The notes: generated by a model not told the origin, from the letters alone. 64,000 bases of DNA from DATMER01 sp963741305 (GCA_963741305.1 CAVUHL010000003.1:4960001-5024000), one strand, 5' to 3'; shown: positions 36,602-46,666, numbered from the stretch's first letter. Made by a program: numbers and translations.

Positions 36602-36623
36602 AGGGCGGCCTTCGGGCCGCCCT
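36602..36623. terminator. Hairpin terminator between convergent genes
   Basis: A nine-base-pair stem with a stable TTCG tetraloop (AGGGCGGCC / GGCCGCCCT), seven bases past the APC stop. It overlaps the stop of the convergent DUF4340 gene. The following T-run is weak, but the position suits a bidirectional terminator. Confidence 0.7.
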
Positions 36624-37969
36624 TACTGTTTCTGGACAGGCTTGGCTTTGCGGACCTCGGCCAGCTTGCCCTGGATCTCTCCGAGGGTGCCGGCCGGGAG
36701 CAGCAGGACCAGGTTGCGCCCCGCGGCGCGGGCCGGTACGCCCGCGGCCACGGGCGGATAGAGGGTCAGGGTCTCCTCTCCCGCTTCCTTACCTTTTAGA
36801 GTGACCGTCAGCACCGGTTTGCCGGCGATCCCCAACTCGCCGGGCAGGAGCAACCGCTCGGCGCGTGCCTGGACGAGGGCGAAGAGGAAGTCGCTCACCG
36901 GCAGGTAGGAGATGGTCTCCTCGCCCCGTTTCCAGTCGGGCTCGGCGCGCTGGAGAGTCAGCTTTCCCTGTCCGTCCTGAACGGTTGCGGACTCCACCTG
37001 GAAGACGTCGAAGCCCGAAAGGGCCTGGGACCGCCACTCCGCGGCCGGACGGGCTGCGATCTCCGCAAGACGGGTGCGCGCTTCGAAGACCTGGCTGCCC
37101 AAACGGGCCTGGACCGTCTCTTCCGACACCGGTCCGCCTACCTCGATCCTCACCGGCGGACCCTGCTTGAAGGCGACCTCGACTACGGCGCGGGCCTGCC
37201 CCATCGGCTGGCTTACAAAGCGCTCGGCCGTGAGGCCGCTCAGCTCGGCGAAGAGGTCGTCCACCTTCTCCCGGTCGGCGCGGTCCGCGACCGGCCGCTC
37301 GAGGTGGAAGGATTCGCCCTTGGGGACCAGGACCACTCCGGAGCTCAATGTGACGCGCTGCACCTGATCGCGGTCGCCGCGGTACATCTGCTTGTCCCGC
37401 CAGTCGCCCGGCTCTTTCCGGATGTCGTTGAGGATCGAGTCGCTGACCACGAAGGTCTGGTCTCCTACGGCTGCGATGGTGGAGCCGCCCAGGGGGTCCG
37501 CGGCGCCGATCTTGAGGATGGTTTCTCCCTCGCTGCCCTCGCCGGTCTTGAGCCGCACGGTTGCCCGCGGCTTGTCGAGCCCGGCCTGCTTGGGGTCCAC
37601 GTCGTCCAGGACCCGGGTCTGCTCCAGGTTGGTGAGGGCGTCGAGGAGGCCGTCCACGGCGAAGGCGTCGGCCCGCGCATTCAACGGCTGGCGGAGGTGC
37701 CACTCCGTCTCAGGCACCTCGATCTCCGTGTCCTCATCGGTGTCCTCCTTCTTGGCAGCAGGGGCTGGAAGCTTTACCTGCTCCATCCGGACAGTGCCGG
37801 ATTCAGATTGGAGGGTGATCCCGGTCACGTCCTCCTTCTCGACCTGCAGCACCCTCTTTTCGAGCTTCGCGCGCTCCTCGCTCGACGGGAGCTCGCGCTC
37901 GTAGAACCAGATGAAGGTGCCCAGGCCCGCGACCAGGACGAGCAGCACGAGCAGGGTGCGCGGACGCAT
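36623..37969 (-). CDS. DUF4340 protein of the Gld-like ABC locus
   Basis: A 448-residue protein anchored by one N-terminal helix (TLLVLLVLVAGLGTFIWFYE). Its periplasmic region consists of repeated DUF4340-type beta/alpha units, for example VDGLLDALTNLEQTRVLDD and VDDLFAELSGLTAERFV. DUF4340 proteins regularly sit behind GldG-like subunits of ABC-2 exporters, exactly the context here. The gene starts three bases after the GldG-like stop. It is the last gene of a four-gene operon. Molecular role unknown; it may be an extracytoplasmic partner of the exporter. Confidence 0.85.
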   Translation of the reverse strand: MRPRTLLVLLVLVAGLGTFIWFYERELPSSEERAKLEKRVLQVEKEDVTGITLQSESGTVRMEQVKLPAPAAKKEDTDEDTEIEVPETEWHLRQPLNARADAFAVDGLLDALTNLEQTRVLDDVDPKQAGLDKPRATVRLKTGEGSEGETILKIGAADPLGGSTIAAVGDQTFVVSDSILNDIRKEPGDWRDKQMYRGDRDQVQRVTLSSGVVLVPKGESFHLERPVADRADREKVDDLFAELSGLTAERFVSQPMGQARAVVEVAFKQGPPVRIEVGGPVSEETVQARLGSQVFEARTRLAEIAARPAAEWRSQALSGFDVFQVESATVQDGQGKLTLQRAEPDWKRGEETISYLPVSDFLFALVQARAERLLLPGELGIAGKPVLTVTLKGKEAGEETLTLYPPVAAGVPARAAGRNLVLLLPAGTLGEIQGKLAEVRKAKPVQKQ

Positions 37970-37972
37970 GCG

Positions 37973-39427
37973 CTATCTCCTCCGCCGGGACCAGACCACG
38001 ATGCCCGCGGCCGCGGCCAGAACGGGCAGCAGAAACAGGGCGATGGCATAGACCTTATAGCCCTGCTCCTGGGTCAGGTTCAGCCGCACCTGCTCGGTCT
38101 TGCGCGGCGGGATGGCCAGCAAAGCCTCGCGGGCCACGAGCCAGTTGAGGGCGTTGGAGAGCAGGATCTGGTTCGGCGAGTTCGCCTGGATGAGCTGGTT
38201 CGTGGCGAAGTCGGAGTCGCCGAAGACGACCAGGCGCATCTTGCGGCCTTGCCCCTTCTCCGCTTCGACCGCCACGCCCAGGGAAACCGGACCGGGCACG
38301 TCGGTGTCGCCGCGCTCGACCTCGGCCAGCGCGGAGAGGTTGGTCTCGCCCCAGCCCTCGCCCGTGGTGCGCGCCAGCTCCGTGATCGTCAAGCCCTCGG
38401 TCTCATTCCGGGCAACGGAGCGCGCAACCGAGAAGAGCACCGGCAGCCTCGCCTGGCTCAGCGCGTTGGTCACCGGATGGTCGCCGTAGTCCTCGGTATA
38501 GAGAGTGGCCGCGGTGAAGCCCTGGATGGTCTTCGGCGGATCGATCACGATGTCGGTGCCGAGGCGCACCCCGAACTGCGCGAGCCAGGCCTCGAAGCCG
38601 GTGGGCGTGAGGCCGGTGCCCTCGGTCTGCCCCAGCGTGGGCTCGATGAGGGCCAGAACGCGGCCGCCGCCGTTCAGGTGGGCAGCGAGCGCGCTCAGCT
38701 CGGGCTGCAGGAACGGGCTGCGGGGGCCGGCGATCACCACCAGGTCCGTGCCCGGCGGCACCGCCGTCTTGCCGAGCGCCGACCACTCCTCGACGTCGAA
38801 GTTGTCGGCGCCGAGGATCTGCTGGATGCCGGCGAGCCCCTCCGGCCCCTGGTCGTCGAGCGAGCGCTCGCCATGGCCGGTGGTGAAGATCAGCTTGGGC
38901 TTCTTGCCCTCGCCGAGTTGTAGGATGGCGCCGGTGAAGAGCTGCTCTCCCTTGAACCCGGAGAGCGTCGGGGCCTGGCCCATCTGCATGCCCGAAAAGT
39001 CCATCTCCGCGAGGTCGTTGCTCGGGATCACCCGCTTGTCCTTGCCGCTCGCCACCACCACGCCGAGGCCCGAGATCTGGTACTGCTGGATGAGCCGCTC
39101 GGCCTCCATGCGGTCCCTCTGCGGATCGACGTAGCGCACCTTCACCCGCTGCGACGCGGCGTCGTACTGCGACAGCAGCTCGCGCACGGGCTCGTAAAGC
39201 TCGTCGGCCGGCTGCAGGAAGACGATGAAGTCCACGTCCTTCTTGAGGTCGCGGACCACGTTCTCCGACTTCTCCGAGAGCGTGTAGAGGCTGCTCGACG
39301 TCCAGTCGAACCGCTTGTGGTACTTGTTGCCGAAATAGTTGACGATCACGAGCAGGGCCGCGATCAGCAGGACCCCGGCTGAGAGGGTCCCCGTCCGCAC
39401 CAGCCAGCGCCGGTTCACGTTTGCCAT
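37973..39427 (-). CDS. GldG-like ABC exporter accessory protein
   Basis: A 484-residue protein with an N-terminal helix, a large extracytoplasmic domain and a C-terminal helix (AIALFLLPVLAAAAGIVVW) followed by Arg residues. Signatures KRFDWTSSSLYTLSEKSENVVRDL (residues 34-57, split) and FTTGHGERSLDDQGPEGL match the GldG/ABC-type uncharacterised domain family. The start at 39427 begins the membrane anchor; the longer frame is not supported. It sits four bases after the permease gene and three before the DUF4340 gene. Confidence 0.87.
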   Translation of the reverse strand: MANVNRRWLVRTGTLSAGVLLIAALLVIVNYFGNKYHKRFDWTSSSLYTLSEKSENVVRDLKKDVDFIVFLQPADELYEPVRELLSQYDAASQRVKVRYVDPQRDRMEAERLIQQYQISGLGVVVASGKDKRVIPSNDLAEMDFSGMQMGQAPTLSGFKGEQLFTGAILQLGEGKKPKLIFTTGHGERSLDDQGPEGLAGIQQILGADNFDVEEWSALGKTAVPPGTDLVVIAGPRSPFLQPELSALAAHLNGGGRVLALIEPTLGQTEGTGLTPTGFEAWLAQFGVRLGTDIVIDPPKTIQGFTAATLYTEDYGDHPVTNALSQARLPVLFSVARSVARNETEGLTITELARTTGEGWGETNLSALAEVERGDTDVPGPVSLGVAVEAEKGQGRKMRLVVFGDSDFATNQLIQANSPNQILLSNALNWLVAREALLAIPPRKTEQVRLNLTQEQGYKVYAIALFLLPVLAAAAGIVVWSRRRR

Positions 39428-39431
39428 CGCG

Positions 39432-40163
39432 TTACCTCCACTTCTTGTCTTCCAGTGCCCGGCTCGCCAGGAACAGGAAGAACAGGGTCGAAGACACATA
39501 GAAGACCAGCCGGCGGGTGTCCACGATCCCGCGCGAGAACTCGTCCAGGTGCTCGCCCAGGCTGAGATAGGAAAACACCTTCCGCGCGGTCTCGCCAACG
39601 AAGATGTCGGTGAACCAGCCGAGCAGGAAGAGCAGGAAGAGCAGGGCCGCCGTGACCATCGCCGACACGAGCTGGCTGCTCGTCATGGACGACGCGAAGG
39701 TCCCCACCGCCAGGAACAGGGCGCCGACCAGCAGGATGCCCAGGTAGCCGGCCGCGACCGGCCCCCAGTCGATCTCGCTGTAGTACTCGACGATCCCCGC
39801 GTAGACCAGCGTCGGCACCCAGAGCGAGGCAAAGAAGGTGAGCGCGGCCAGGTACTTGCCCGCGATGACCTGGCCCTCGGTAACCGGCGCGGTCATCAGC
39901 ACCTCGATCGAGCCGCTGCGCAGCTCCTCGCTCACCAGGCGCATGGTGAGCACCACGCCCAGGATGAGCAGCATCAGCGTCGTGCTGCCGAAGAAGAAGC
40001 CCATCGGCGGCCCGGCAGGCGCCTGCGGATTGCTCAGCAGCGAGGCCAGGTTGCCGAACACGAGCCCGTTGACGAACAGGAAGAAGAAGAACACAACGTA
40101 GGCGAGCGGCGAAACGAAGTAGGCCCGCAGCTCGCGCAGATAGGTCGCCCAGACCGCTCTCAT
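39432..40163 (-). CDS. ABC-2 type permease (GldF-like)
   Basis: A 243-residue membrane protein with six predicted helices in ABC-2 order. SEELRSGSIEVLMTAPVTEGQVIAGKY follows helix 2 (a signature stretch in GldF/NosY-like permeases, residues about 78-104). Its start overlaps the stop of the ATPase gene by four bases. The transported substrate is unknown. In gliding Bacteroidetes the homologous system is linked to motility, but here there are no other gld genes. Confidence 0.88.
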   Translation of the reverse strand: MRAVWATYLRELRAYFVSPLAYVVFFFFLFVNGLVFGNLASLLSNPQAPAGPPMGFFFGSTTLMLLILGVVLTMRLVSEELRSGSIEVLMTAPVTEGQVIAGKYLAALTFFASLWVPTLVYAGIVEYYSEIDWGPVAAGYLGILLVGALFLAVGTFASSMTSSQLVSAMVTAALLFLLFLLGWFTDIFVGETARKVFSYLSLGEHLDEFSRGIVDTRRLVFYVSSTLFFLFLASRALEDKKWR

Positions 40164-41110
40164 GCCGTCACCTCTTGCGGAATCTCAACCGCCGTGTCAT
40201 GGGTGGTCAGGCGGACGAAGACGTCCTCCAGGGTGGCGCGCTCGCGGGCCAGCTCCAGCAGCACCCAGCCGCGCTCGACCGCCGCACGGAAGACCTCCTC
40301 GCGCACGTCGGTCCCGACTTTGTGCTCGACGACGAGCCCCTCTCCGAGATTGCGGACGGCGACGACGCCCTCGATCCGCCCGAGCGCCTCGGCCGCGTCC
40401 GCGGGAGCGTCCTTGAGCGTGACCCGCAGGCCGGGGTTGCCCACCCAGCTCTCCCGCAGGCTCTCGGGCGTGCCCTGAACGACGATGCGCCCGCGGTCGA
40501 TGATCATGACCCTGTGGCAGAGCAGCTCCACCTCGGGGAGGATGTGGGTCGAGAGCAGCAGCGTCCGCTCCCGCCCCAGCTCGCGGATCAGCTCGCGGAT
40601 GGCGATGATCTGCTTGGGATCGAGACCGACCGTGGGCTCGTCCAGGACCAGCACCCGCGGCCGGTGGAGGATGGCGGTGGCGAGCCCCACGCGCTGCTTG
40701 TAGCCTTTGGAGAGCGTGCCGAGGATCTGGCGCCGCACGTCGGTGAGCAGGCAGCGGTCGATCGCATTCCCGATCGCCTCGCGCGTCTCGCCGCGGGAGA
40801 GCCCCTCCAGCCGGCCGCGGTAGGCCAGGTACTCCTCCACCCGCATCTCGTTGTAAAGGGCCACGTTCTCCGGCAGGTAGCCCACCTGGCGGCGGGCCTC
40901 GCGGGGGGACTCGAACAGGTCCTTGCCCGCGACCGTCACCTTGCCGCTGGTGGGCGGCAGGAAGCCGGTGATCATGCGGATCGTGGTGGTCTTGCCCGCC
41001 CCGTTCGGGCCGAGCATCCCCACGATCTCCCCTTCGCCGACCGCGAAAGAGATGCCATCCACGGCGGTGAAATCGCCATAGCGGCGGACCAGGCTCTGCG
41101 CTTCGATCAT
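40160..41110 (-). CDS. ABC transporter ATPase (GldA/CcmA-like)
   Basis: A 316-residue nucleotide-binding subunit. It has Walker A GPNGAGKT (34-41), Q-loop region VGYLPENVALYNEM, signature LSKGYKQRVGLA, Walker B VLVLDEPTVGLD and switch His in LLLSTHILPEVE. The C-terminal 90 residues form the DUF4162-like tail of exporter ATPases. First gene of the operon; the ATG at 41110 starts the canonical MIEAQSLVRRYG. It drives the ABC-2 permease encoded downstream. Confidence 0.93.
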   Translation of the reverse strand: MIEAQSLVRRYGDFTAVDGISFAVGEGEIVGMLGPNGAGKTTTIRMITGFLPPTSGKVTVAGKDLFESPREARRQVGYLPENVALYNEMRVEEYLAYRGRLEGLSRGETREAIGNAIDRCLLTDVRRQILGTLSKGYKQRVGLATAILHRPRVLVLDEPTVGLDPKQIIAIRELIRELGRERTLLLSTHILPEVELLCHRVMIIDRGRIVVQGTPESLRESWVGNPGLRVTLKDAPADAAEALGRIEGVVAVRNLGEGLVVEHKVGTDVREEVFRAAVERGWVLLELARERATLEDVFVRLTTHDTAVEIPQEVTA

Positions 41111-41224
41111 CGGACGTCGCCTCCTCAGTGTACGGGGGTCTTCAGCAAGACAGGTGCCGGGCGAAAAGCCCATTAAAACAGGCGAATCATGCCATTCTGG
41201 CGCGTGATGATATTCTTTCGCGTC

Positions 41225-41524
41225 ATGGCGGACAAGGACAAGGCATCCGGAATGAAGTCGGCGTACGAGCTAGCGCTCGAGCGCCTGGAGAAGCAGGGTA
41301 TCGAGAGGCCGCGGGCTGAGGGGCTGAGCGACGAGATGAAGGAGCAGGTGGCGGAGATCCGCCGCCAGGCCGAGGCGAAGATGGCCCAGCTCGAGATCCT
41401 CCACCGCGACAGCCTGCGCAAAGGCGACCCAGCCAAGCGGCAGGAGGCGGAAGAGGACTACGTCCGCGAACGCCGCCGCATGGAAGAGGAACGGGACCGC
41501 AAGATCGCGAAGGTGCGGGGGTAG
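41225..41524 (+). CDS. Small coiled-coil conserved hypothetical protein
   Basis: A 99-residue highly charged helical protein. The N-terminal KSAYELALERLEKQGIE motif is followed by a long helix rich in Glu, Arg and Lys (DEMKEQVAEIRRQAEAKM and RRRMEEERDRKI), suggesting a coiled coil. Similar small proteins with a YELA-ERL start are widespread but uncharacterised as far as I know. The ATG at 41225 gives the compact form. It is divergent from the ABC operon and ends two bases before an inverted-repeat element. Confidence 0.7.
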   Translation: MADKDKASGMKSAYELALERLEKQGIERPRAEGLSDEMKEQVAEIRRQAEAKMAQLEILHRDSLRKGDPAKRQEAEEDYVRERRRMEEERDRKIAKVRG

Positions 41525-41526
41525 GA

Positions 41527-41669
41527 CCCTCACCCCCGACCCCTCTCCCGGTCCCCCAAGCACACCCTCCCCGGGCGAGGGGCGCCACCACCCGCCCGGG
41601 AAACACGACTAACCAGAAGCAAGTCTCCCCCTCTCCCGGGGACCGGGAGAGGGGGCCGGGGGGTGAGGG
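41527..41669. repeat. MITE/REP-like element, copy 2
   Basis: Terminal arms beginning CCCTCACCCCCGACCCC (41527) and ending GGGGTGAGGG (41669) are inverted repeats of about 30 bases with a few mismatches. They match the arms of the element at 30159-30374 apart from one base in the left arm. The centre is about 80 bp and non-coding. It fills the whole gap between two convergent genes, so it may also serve as a terminator. Confidence 0.8.
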
Positions 41670-41671
41670 CC

Positions 41672-44600
41672 CTACTGCCCGCCTGCGAACGCGCTGTCCA
41701 GGGTCACCTGGGCATTCGCCCCCAGATCAACATCCTTGCCCAGGAAGGCGCCGGTTGCCAGGCTGCCGTCCTGGAGCCAGGTCGTGCCGTTCGGGGCGTA
41801 GAGGTTGATCTTGACCGTGTTGTTGGTACCGATCTCCACGGCTTTGGGCGTCGCCGTCAGCGCGCCGGTCGTGCCGTTGATGCCTGCCACGTAGAAGAGG
41901 ATGGACGAGGCGTCGATCGACGCCCCCGTGGCCGGCCCGATCGTGGTCAGGTTCTTGGTGCTGAGCTTCTGCTGCACCCGAACCTGCGACGCGGCCGAGA
42001 AGAGCAGCTTCGCCTCGCGGTCCACCGTGATCGAGCGGAAGTGATAGGTGCCGCCCGTGAAGGTGACCACCCCCTTCCTCCCCACCACCAGGTCGAGATA
42101 GCTGCCCGGGGCGAGCGTGCGGGTGCCGTTGGTGTTCACGTTGATGTTGGTCGTGCCCGGTGTCGCCGTCAGGAAGGCGGGAAGCACCGGGAAGACAGGC
42201 AGGGCGAGCGGTGACCTCTGCAGACCGTTGATCGTGCCGCCGTTGGTCAGTTGGTTGTAGGAGGTGTCGCTTCCGACCACGGCGCTGGCTGCGACGGTGA
42301 GGCTGTCGGCCTCCACGTCCCAGTTGGCAGCGGTGGTGACCGAGCCCCCGACGCTGAGCTCCGCGCCGTTCAGGAAAGGCCCGGCCCCTGCCTGGTTCAC
42401 GATCACGTCGCCCGAGAGAACGTCCGAGCCGGTCCGCAGGGCTACGCTGTTCGTGGCCAGGACCGCCACCCGCTCCAACGCCTCCCCAACCACTACCGTC
42501 ACCTGCCCGTTGGCGGTACCGCCCTGTCCGTCACTCACCGTGTAGCTGAAGGCCGCCGTGCCCGTGAAGTTGGCGCCCGGCGTGTAACTGACGATGCCTC
42601 CCGCGAGAAGGGCACCCGGCGCGCCGACGGCGGTGACGGTGAGGGTGTTCCCCTCCACGTCCGTGTCGTTGGCGAGCACCGTGATGATCACCGGCACTCC
42701 CTCGCGGGTGGCGCCGCTGTCCGGAGCGGTGATCGGAGCGTCGTTGACCGCGGCGATCGAGATGTTCACCGTGGCCATGCCGGTACCGCCGTTGCCGTCC
42801 GAGATCGAATAAGTGAACGAATCATTGCCCGTCGTATTGAGATTCGGCGTGTAGGTGGCCGTGGTGCCGTTCGTGGTCACCGAGCCCTTGGCGCCCTGGG
42901 TGACGGCACTGATGGATAGAGTGTCGCCGTCGATATCGGTGTCGTTGCCCAGGACGGCAATCGCGATGGGCGTGTCCTCGGATGTGCTCGCGCTGTCGGC
43001 AACCGCTGCCGGCGGATCGTTCACCGGGGTGACGGTCACCGACACCGTGCCCACGGACGTAAGGAATCCCGGATCTCTGATCGTGTAGGTGAACGTGTCC
43101 GGTCCGGAGTAATTCGCGGCAGCCTGATAGCTCACCTGGTTGCCGGCCAGGATCGTGACCGTGCCATGCGCTCCCTGGGTCACGGCCGTCAGGGTGAACG
43201 CCGTGTTATCGGGATCCGTGTCGTTCACGGTCACCGGGATGGCGACCGTGCTCTCCTCGGCGACGGTCGCCGAGTCGGCAACCGCTACCGGCAGATCGTT
43301 CACGGGAGTCACGTTCACATTCACCGTGCCTGTGTCCGTGCCACCGTTCCCGTCCGAGAGCGAATAGGTGAACGAATCATTGCCGTTCGCATTGAGGTTC
43401 GGCGTGTAGGTGATCGTCTGGTCGGCGTTCAGCACGGCCGAGCCTTTGGACGGCTGGGTCAATGCCGTGACGGTCAGGTTGATGTCGCCGTCCCCGTCGA
43501 GGTCGTTCGCTTTTACCGCCACGTTCTTTGGCGTGTCCTCGTTCGTCGTGACGAAGTCGTCCGCCGCGTGAGGCGGGTCGTTGACCGGGTTGACCGTGAT
43601 CGTCACCGTGGCGACGTCGGTCAGGTAGGAGCTGCCCTCCGGCCCGTCCCGGATCACGTACATGAACGAGTCGGTGCCCGAGAATCCTTCGAAGGGTGCG
43701 TAGCTCACAGTCCCGTCGGGCAGAAGAACTACCGAGCCGTGCGCCGGCTGCCAGGCGTGGAAGACCTCGATCGTGTCGCCATCGGGATCGGTGTCGTTGG
43801 CGCCGACGTCGATGTACACAGAGAGCTCTTCATCGGTAGAAGCGGAGTCGTCCACCGCGTCCGGCTCATGGTTGGGGGGTTCCACCACCGCCCCCGTGAA
43901 GACGGCGGTGTCGAAGGAGTAGAGGTGGTAATAGCTCCGCCTGACGATCAGGACATCGCCGGGCTGCGCGTGCAGGATGCCGTAGGGTTGCGGAGGCGGC
44001 CCGGTCGGCAACGTGGCCGTGAACAGGCCGGTGTCCCCACCGGTCTCGGTGAGCGTCACATATGCCGTGCTCAAAGCGGCGGCCACCCTGATCCCGTCGG
44101 CGGTCACGATCACGCTTTCGATGCCGGAAGAGGTGTTTCCCGCAGGCCGGCGCATCCAGATCCGGACCGTCGAGCCCACCGCAAAGGAATCGGCATCCTG
44201 CCCCTGGTCATCGGTGAGCCACAGCTCCGAATCCCGGATCCTCGCTGTGGCGGAGGCACCGTTCCGGGTAGCCGTGACCTTCGAATCGCTGTCGGGCTCC
44301 AGCACGAGGTCGCCGAACTGCAGCGTCCCATCTCCCGGAACGGGGAGGGAAAAATAGTTGAGGAGGACGCCCGTGGGCAGCGCACCCGTGAACACGCCGG
44401 TATCGGGTCCGGTCTCCGTGAGGCTCACGGTCTCGGCGTCGGACCTCGCGTCGCCGTACCTGTGGGAGAAAACCTTGACCGTCAGGGCCTCGGCCGTGGC
44501 CGGATTCGCGTTGGCCTCCGGTTCGGCGACCCGGATGTGGATGTCGTCCCCGAACACGTAGCTCGAGGCGGCCTCCCCCTGATCGTCGAGGAGCTGCACC

Positions 44601-46666
44601 GCGACCGGCACGATCGCGACGACTGCCGACACCCGGCCGGTGGGATCGTTGGGGTAGTTCGAGGCGTTGTAGACGACCTCGACCGTGTCCGTCGGCTCGA
44701 CGTCCAGGGTAGGTAGCGGGCCCTCGAAGATCCCCGTCGAGTCGCCCGTCTCCGTGAGCGAAACGTACTGCCAGTCGCCCGCGGCGGACGTGGCGATCAC
44801 GACGAAGGATTCCGGATATGGGGCTGTGTCCGCCCGCGGGGCGATGGCGCGGATGATCAGGGCGTCGCCCGCGGAAGCTGTGGCCCGGCGCTCGCCCTGG
44901 GCGTCCACAAACTCCAGGATCGCCGGCACCATGAGGAGCGAAGCGGCGTCCTGGCCGGAGCTGGCCGTGATCGTGTCGGGCTCGCTCGTGGCCGGGAACT
45001 CCCGGCCGGTGCCCAGGATCCCGCTGCTCCAGTCCCACAGCTTCATCTGGATCGAGCCCGCGAAGACTCCGGGGCTCAGCTCGGCGAGGCCCAGCGGCTC
45101 GACGTCGTCGGTGATCCGCGACTGGATGGCGGCCGCGAGCGGCCCCTGCCCGGCCGACAGCGGATCGAGGACCCGCACCCGGGCCGTGCTCTCCTCCACC
45201 AGGACCGGCAAGGGAAGGCCGCCCTCGTCCACGAAGCGGACGGACGACCGGGCCACGGTAGCGCGGTCGGAGCTGGCGATGCCGTAGACGTCGTGCACCA
45301 CCTCGACGGCCTCGCCGGGCTGGGCTTGGAGAAGCCTGTCACCGGCGACGGCCGTGCCCGGAACGACCGGGATCGTCCCCTTGAACAGGTAGGAGCGCCC
45401 GTCGGTCTCCATTGCCCCGAACACCTCCACGTCACCCGTGGTGAGCGACCGGACCTCCACGCTCCTCACGTCGATATAGGGGCTCGTATAGTCCGCCGCC
45501 GTCTCGACCTCGACCCGCAGGTCGGAGCCGAGCCCGAACGACTCGGAATCGGCGCCGTCCTCGTCCACCAGCCGGATGATGGAGACGGTCATGGGGGCCT
45601 CGGCGATGGTGAGCTCGTACTGGGCCCGCACGGAGTCGAGTTGGGTGAGGTCCGCCGATGAATCCAGGGAGCCGTTGCCAGGAGTCGGATAGACGCCGCC
45701 GAGAATGTGCCGGATTGCGCCTTCGAAAACGCCCGTGTCCGGGCCGGTCTCGTGGAGCGTGATGGTCTCGTAATCTCCTACGAGCACCATCGAGACCAGG
45801 ACGCTCAGGTTCTCGACCACGGCCGGATCAAGGTTGCGGGAGGCGTCGATCACCCGCACCGGGAACGCCGAATTCGCCAGCAGGAGATCGGTGGTCCGGC
45901 CGTCCCGGGGACGGACGAAGCTCACCGAGGCGCCGGCGACCGTGGCCGAATCCGACGACGGGCTCGCCGCGGTGGCCTCGTCGACGTGGGTGGCCGTGAC
46001 GGTCTCGCCGATGGCGGTCGGGAGGTTGACGGAGCCCACGAAGGTGCGGGTGTGGGCGCCGGTCTCGATCAGCGTCACGATCTGGGAGCCGCCACCCGAG
46101 GTGGTGACCGTCGCGGAAGTCAGGTCCGGCCCGGCGGACAGGTCGGCATAGGCATCCCGCACCCGGACGCGCACCGGCTCACCCTGCGTGATGGTCTCCG
46201 TGCCGCGGCCCTCGCCGTCCACCAAGCGGACCTCCGAAAGGCCGACCTCGACGGAAGCGCTGGCCAGGCCATATGTGGCGGTTGCCGTGTCCAGGGTCGG
46301 TCCCGGGTAAACCCAGGTCGTGTAGAGCTGGTCGGCGTCCACCCCGTAGTAGTTGTCGAGGCCGTAGTCGGTGGTGAGGATGGCCTCCCCCTCGAACACG
46401 CCGGTCTCCTCACCGCTCTCGACGAGGTGGGCCGTGGCGGTGTCAGGGCCGTTGACGGCGCTGAGGTCCACCGCCACGGAATCCCGGCTCGGCGAAGTGT
46501 CCGCCGCTGGATCGATCACCCGCAGCAGGACCCGGCCCTGTTCCAGGACGCGGGATGTCACCTCGCCCCACTCGTCCAGGAACTCGACCGAAGCCGACTG
46601 CGCGGAAGCAAAGCTTGCGAAAACACACAGCACCAGCAACAGCAGGAACGTCTGCCGTCTGCCCAT
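41672..46666 (-). CDS. Giant secreted repeat protein with cadherin-like domains
   Basis: A 1664-residue exported protein with a signal peptide (MGRRQTFLLLLVLCVFASFASA). The N-terminal ~1000 residues hold eight units of about 115 residues, each marked by variants of LTETGPDTGVFTGALPT. Residues about 985-1440 hold five tandem cadherin-like/VCBS-type domains marked by DSASTSEDTPIAIAVLGND and VNDPP with Asp-rich calcium-type loops. The last ~230 residues form a Thr/Gly-rich beta-helix-like domain ending DSAFAGGQ. No LPXTG, PEP-CTERM or lipobox is seen. Likely a surface or matrix adhesin. The export route is unclear beyond Sec. Confidence 0.88.
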   Translation of the reverse strand: MGRRQTFLLLLVLCVFASFASAQSASVEFLDEWGEVTSRVLEQGRVLLRVIDPAADTSPSRDSVAVDLSAVNGPDTATAHLVESGEETGVFEGEAILTTDYGLDNYYGVDADQLYTTWVYPGPTLDTATATYGLASASVEVGLSEVRLVDGEGRGTETITQGEPVRVRVRDAYADLSAGPDLTSATVTTSGGGSQIVTLIETGAHTRTFVGSVNLPTAIGETVTATHVDEATAASPSSDSATVAGASVSFVRPRDGRTTDLLLANSAFPVRVIDASRNLDPAVVENLSVLVSMVLVGDYETITLHETGPDTGVFEGAIRHILGGVYPTPGNGSLDSSADLTQLDSVRAQYELTIAEAPMTVSIIRLVDEDGADSESFGLGSDLRVEVETAADYTSPYIDVRSVEVRSLTTGDVEVFGAMETDGRSYLFKGTIPVVPGTAVAGDRLLQAQPGEAVEVVHDVYGIASSDRATVARSSVRFVDEGGLPLPVLVEESTARVRVLDPLSAGQGPLAAAIQSRITDDVEPLGLAELSPGVFAGSIQMKLWDWSSGILGTGREFPATSEPDTITASSGQDAASLLMVPAILEFVDAQGERRATASAGDALIIRAIAPRADTAPYPESFVVIATSAAGDWQYVSLTETGDSTGIFEGPLPTLDVEPTDTVEVVYNASNYPNDPTGRVSAVVAIVPVAVQLLDDQGEAASSYVFGDDIHIRVAEPEANANPATAEALTVKVFSHRYGDARSDAETVSLTETGPDTGVFTGALPTGVLLNYFSLPVPGDGTLQFGDLVLEPDSDSKVTATRNGASATARIRDSELWLTDDQGQDADSFAVGSTVRIWMRRPAGNTSSGIESVIVTADGIRVAAALSTAYVTLTETGGDTGLFTATLPTGPPPQPYGILHAQPGDVLIVRRSYYHLYSFDTAVFTGAVVEPPNHEPDAVDDSASTDEELSVYIDVGANDTDPDGDTIEVFHAWQPAHGSVVLLPDGTVSYAPFEGFSGTDSFMYVIRDGPEGSSYLTDVATVTITVNPVNDPPHAADDFVTTNEDTPKNVAVKANDLDGDGDINLTVTALTQPSKGSAVLNADQTITYTPNLNANGNDSFTYSLSDGNGGTDTGTVNVNVTPVNDLPVAVADSATVAEESTVAIPVTVNDTDPDNTAFTLTAVTQGAHGTVTILAGNQVSYQAAANYSGPDTFTYTIRDPGFLTSVGTVSVTVTPVNDPPAAVADSASTSEDTPIAIAVLGNDTDIDGDTLSISAVTQGAKGSVTTNGTTATYTPNLNTTGNDSFTYSISDGNGGTGMATVNISIAAVNDAPITAPDSGATREGVPVIITVLANDTDVEGNTLTVTAVGAPGALLAGGIVSYTPGANFTGTAAFSYTVSDGQGGTANGQVTVVVGEALERVAVLATNSVALRTGSDVLSGDVIVNQAGAGPFLNGAELSVGGSVTTAANWDVEADSLTVAASAVVGSDTSYNQLTNGGTINGLQRSPLALPVFPVLPAFLTATPGTTNINVNTNGTRTLAPGSYLDLVVGRKGVVTFTGGTYHFRSITVDREAKLLFSAASQVRVQQKLSTKNLTTIGPATGASIDASSILFYVAGINGTTGALTATPKAVEIGTNNTVKINLYAPNGTTWLQDGSLATGAFLGKDVDLGANAQVTLDSAFAGGQ

